A DNA stretch of 64,000 nt, taken from positions 2,025,620-2,089,619 of the forward strand of contig JAHRYM010000001.1 in NCBI GenBank assembly GCA_020622085.1, written 5' to 3'. Positions 61,563 to 64,000 of the stretch are shown in pieces. The notes under the pieces were generated by a model. The model made no database searches. It worked only from the letters and a program-made list of their open reading frames with translations, and was not told the DNA's origin. Both the position numbers and the translations under genes were made by a program. Every line of letters begins with the position of its first letter. Position 1 is the first letter of the stretch. This DNA is from Paracoccaceae bacterium. GTDB taxonomy: Bacteria; Pseudomonadota; Alphaproteobacteria; Rhodobacterales; Rhodobacteraceae.

Positions 61563-63158
61563 ATGTCGAACCGCCCCCCCCTCCCGCCCGAAATCGCCCG
61601 CCGCCGGACTTTTGCGATCATTTCGCATCCCGACGCCGGCAAGACCACGCTGACCGAAAAGTTCCTGCTGTTCGGCGGCGCGATCCAGATGGCCGGTCAG
61701 GTCCGCGCCAAGGGCGAGGCGCGGCGCACGCGGTCGGACTTCATGAAGATGGAACAGGAGCGAGGGATTTCCGTTTCGGCCTCGGCCATGTCCTTCGACT
61801 TCGGCCCCTACCGCTTCAACCTTGTCGACACGCCGGGCCACAGCGACTTTTCCGAAGACACCTACCGGACGCTGACGGCGGTCGATGCCGCCGTCATGGT
61901 GATCGACGGCGCGAAGGGGGTGGAATCCCAGACGCGCAAGCTGTTCGAGGTCTGCCGCCTGCGCGACCTGCCGATCCTTACCTTCTGCAACAAGATGGAC
62001 CGCGAAAGCCGCGACACCTTCGAGATCATCGACGAGATCCAGGAAAACCTGGCCATCGACGTGACGCCCGCAAGCTGGCCCATCGGCATGGGGCGCGATT
62101 TCGTCGGCGCCTATGACCTGCTGCACGACCGGCTGGAGATCATGGACCGCGCCGACCGCAACAAGGTGGCGGAATCGATCAAGATCACCGGGCTGGATGA
62201 CCCGAAGCTGGCCGACCACATTCCCGCCGACCTGCTGGAAAAGCTGCGCGAGGAAGTGGCGATGGCGCGCGAGCTGCTTCCCGCCTTCGACCGCCAGTCG
62301 GTTCTGGAAGGCCACATGACGCCGATCTGGTTCGGCAGCGCCATCAACAGCTTCGGCGTCAAGGAGCTGATGTCTGGCATCGGCGAATACGGCCCCGAGC
62401 CGCAGCCCCAGACCGCCGCCGAACGCCAGATCGACCCGACGGAAGGCAAGGTGACGGGCTTCGTCTTCAAGGTGCAGGCCAACATGGACCCCAAGCACCG
62501 CGACCGCGTGGCCTTCGTCCGCCTTGCCTCGGGGCACTTTGAGCGTGGCATGAAGCTTCTGCATGTCCGGTCGAAAAAGCCGATGGCGATTTCGAACCCG
62601 GTGCTGTTTTTGGCCGCCGACCGCGAACTGGCCGAAGAAGCCTGGGCGGGCGACATCATCGGCATTCCGAACCACGGGCAACTGCGCATCGGTGATGCGC
62701 TGACCGAAGGCGAGACGCTGCGCTTTACCGGCATTCCGTCCTTCGCGCCCGAGCTTTTGCAAACCGTTCGCGCGGGCGATCCGATGAAGGCCAAGCACCT
62801 TGAAAAGGCGCTGATGCAATTCGCCGAAGAAGGCGCGGCCAAGGTGTTCAAACCTTCCATCGGGTCGGGCTTTATCGTCGGCGTCGTCGGCGCTTTGCAA
62901 TTCGAGGTTCTCGCCAGCCGGATCGAACAGGAATATTCCCTGCCGGTGCGGTTTGAAGCGACGCAGTTCACCTCGGCGCGCTGGGTTTCGGGCGACAGGC
63001 TGGCCGTCGAGAAATTCGTCAATGCAAACAAGGGTCACATCGCCCATGACCATGACGGCGACATCGTCTACCTGACGCGCCTTCAGTGGGACATCGACCG
63101 GATCGTGCGCGACTACCCGGATGTGAATCTGACCGCGACCAAGGAAATGATGGTGTGA
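61563..63158 (+). CDS. prfC: Peptide chain release factor 3
   Basis: RF3 is the GTPase that removes RF1/RF2 from the ribosome after termination. The 531-aa product has SHPDAGKTT (G1), DTPGHSDFSEDTY (G3) and NKMD (G4), plus the RF3 C-terminal domain. ATG 61563 gives MSNRPPLPPEIARRRTFAII. The stop overlaps the next gene by GTGA. Confidence 0.96.
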   Translation: MSNRPPLPPEIARRRTFAIISHPDAGKTTLTEKFLLFGGAIQMAGQVRAKGEARRTRSDFMKMEQERGISVSASAMSFDFGPYRFNLVDTPGHSDFSEDTYRTLTAVDAAVMVIDGAKGVESQTRKLFEVCRLRDLPILTFCNKMDRESRDTFEIIDEIQENLAIDVTPASWPIGMGRDFVGAYDLLHDRLEIMDRADRNKVAESIKITGLDDPKLADHIPADLLEKLREEVAMARELLPAFDRQSVLEGHMTPIWFGSAINSFGVKELMSGIGEYGPEPQPQTAAERQIDPTEGKVTGFVFKVQANMDPKHRDRVAFVRLASGHFERGMKLLHVRSKKPMAISNPVLFLAADRELAEEAWAGDIIGIPNHGQLRIGDALTEGETLRFTGIPSFAPELLQTVRAGDPMKAKHLEKALMQFAEEGAAKVFKPSIGSGFIVGVVGALQFEVLASRIEQEYSLPVRFEATQFTSARWVSGDRLAVEKFVNANKGHIAHDHDGDIVYLTRLQWDIDRIVRDYPDVNLTATKEMMV

Positions 63159-63772
63159 GCCTTCAGAACCGCGTCCGGCCGACCGGCGAAATCGTCGCCG
63201 ACAACTGGCGCGGCGAATGGATGGGAAACCGCGGCATCCTGCACGATGGGAACAGGTGCCTTGGCCCGGCACGGTGGAAGCACCAGAATTGGGTGACATG
63301 TCGGCTGTCGTTCAAGGGCCGCAAGCGCGAGATCATGCGCGCGGGATCCTATTACACCGAACTTTTCTTCTACGACGAAGCCTGCGCCCTGGCCGCCGGG
63401 CATCGCCCATGCGCCGAGTGTCGCCGCGAAGACTACCTCGGGTTTCGCCAAGCCTGGGAGCGCGCCCACGGCCCCCTGGCCAATGCCGCAGCCATGGATC
63501 GCGCCCTGCACCGAACCCGGGTGACCGGTCGCACGAAACAGCAGGTCCGACATATGCTGGACGCCACCGATCTTCCCGATGGCGCAATGTTCCTGGGTGA
63601 GAACAACCATCCATCCCTGGTCTGGCATGGTTTCGCGCGCGCCTGGACCCTGGCCGGTTACCTGCCACCCCGGCCCCTGCCCCGGCATGCGGTCATGGTA
63701 TGCACACCCGCTCCGACTGTCGCGGTTCTGAGGGAAGGATATTGCCTGACACCGCACGCAAGTCTGGCATAG
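63155..63772 (+). CDS. Conserved protein with Ada-like HRPCAECRR motif
   Basis: The 205-aa product is soluble. It has IVADNWRGEWMGNRGILHDG, WKHQNWVTCRLSFKGRKRE and ALAAGHRPCAECRREDYLGF. The last is reminiscent of the Ada zinc-binding segment, but the family is not one I can name. GTG 63155 overlaps the prfC stop (GTGA) and is the only start giving coupling; translation may depend on prfC. An intrinsic terminator follows. Confidence 0.65.
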   Translation: MSLQNRVRPTGEIVADNWRGEWMGNRGILHDGNRCLGPARWKHQNWVTCRLSFKGRKREIMRAGSYYTELFFYDEACALAAGHRPCAECRREDYLGFRQAWERAHGPLANAAAMDRALHRTRVTGRTKQQVRHMLDATDLPDGAMFLGENNHPSLVWHGFARAWTLAGYLPPRPLPRHAVMVCTPAPTVAVLREGYCLTPHASLA

Positions 63773-63796
63773 GTTGCAACCCCCCGCCCAGACGAC

Positions 63797-63819
63797 GACC
63801 GGCCTCGGTCTCTTTTTTT
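63797..63819 (+). terminator. Intrinsic terminator of the prfC operon
   Basis: A 5-bp stem GACCG/CGGTC with loop GCCT, then TC and seven T (63813-63819). Confidence 0.75.
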
Positions 63820-64000
63820 GCGAATCGCACGGCAGTGGGTAGCTATTTCGCAATGCCGGCATGATCAACTCAGGGGCGAATTGCGCCATTCCGGACGCGA
63901 AGCCGCATCCGGAATTCCAATTCGGAAACAGTCAAGATTTCGACGCGATACTGTCGTGCGTCCGGCTTTATGGTGAAAGCGCGCCTTATTAATGTCGCAT
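63820..64000. other. Right edge, no gene seen
   Basis: The last 180 bp hold no supported coding frame. It is more AT-rich than most of the window and may be an upstream region of a gene outside. Confidence 0.4.

Noticed and set aside
61464-63299. 611-codon open frame on the minus strand
   Set aside because: It is the complement of prfC, which is unmistakable.

Overview
The window is GC-rich DNA of an alphaproteobacterium, almost certainly a member of the Rhodobacteraceae/Rhodobacterales (Rhodobacter, Gemmobacter, Tabrizicola or Paracoccus-like). The evidence is the gene order dusB(nifR3)-ntrB-ntrC-ntrY-ntrX-hfq-hflX, NtrC and NtrX proteins without the sigma-54 contact loop, a circularly permuted two-piece tmRNA gene beside an alpha-type sspB, the alphaproteobacterial ATP-synthase inhibitor zeta, and the fumC-DUF4169-RHH gene trio. 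Nothing marks it as a plasmid or phage: there is no integrase, intact transposase, CRISPR array or replication origin.

Layout. 0-8.4 kb: a small membrane protein running off the left edge, hemB, a SYLF lipoprotein, a 3-hydroxyisobutyrate-dehydrogenase-like enzyme, a penicillin-acylase-family hydrolase, an EamA transporter, hflX and hfq. 8.6-15.9 kb: the nitrogen-control operon, in which dusB carries an apparent single-base frameshift. 16-18.7 kb: a CDGSH protein, purS, purC and zeta. 18.9-23.6 kb: betaine-homocysteine methyltransferase, the permuted ssrA, an SnoaL-like protein, sspB and the fumC trio. 23.6-27.9 kb: an alpha/beta hydrolase-P450 pair, a DUF2059-like secreted protein and tRNA-Ser(CGA).

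28.4-43.7 kb is an accessory catabolic region. It has an enolase-superfamily dehydratase opposite a LysR regulator, a decayed ornithine-cyclodeaminase-like fragment, and two SDR genes. It also has a long minus-strand operon of a flavin D-lactate-type dehydrogenase, a ThDP enzyme, HyuA, HyuB, an aminotransferase, a uronate-dehydrogenase-like SDR, a FOXRED1/sarcosine-oxidase-like flavoenzyme and a LysR regulator. Five successive junctions of that operon are 4-nt stop/start overlaps. A 31-bp element (25/31 identical) lies in front of both the ThDP gene and the SDR pair and probably joins them in one regulon. This is the best candidate here for an undescribed pathway; its substrate cannot be read from sequence.

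44.1-54.3 kb: a three-domain YbaY/NlpE/META envelope protein, then an RpiR regulator divergent from a polyamine-type ABC importer (binding protein, ATPase, two permeases) that runs into a P1-family (DmpA-like) aminopeptidase. A class-V PLP enzyme and an orphan binding protein follow. A near-perfect inverted repeat lies between the regulator and the importer.

54.3-64 kb: a DUF815 ATPase, tatC, tatB, tatA, a WYL regulator with a palindromic site in its promoter region, an FbpC-like ATPase, an SDR lacking the YxxxK pair, a Hint-domain protein, prfC and a cysteine-containing protein. Three short tandem repeats cluster between 59.3 and 61.5 kb.
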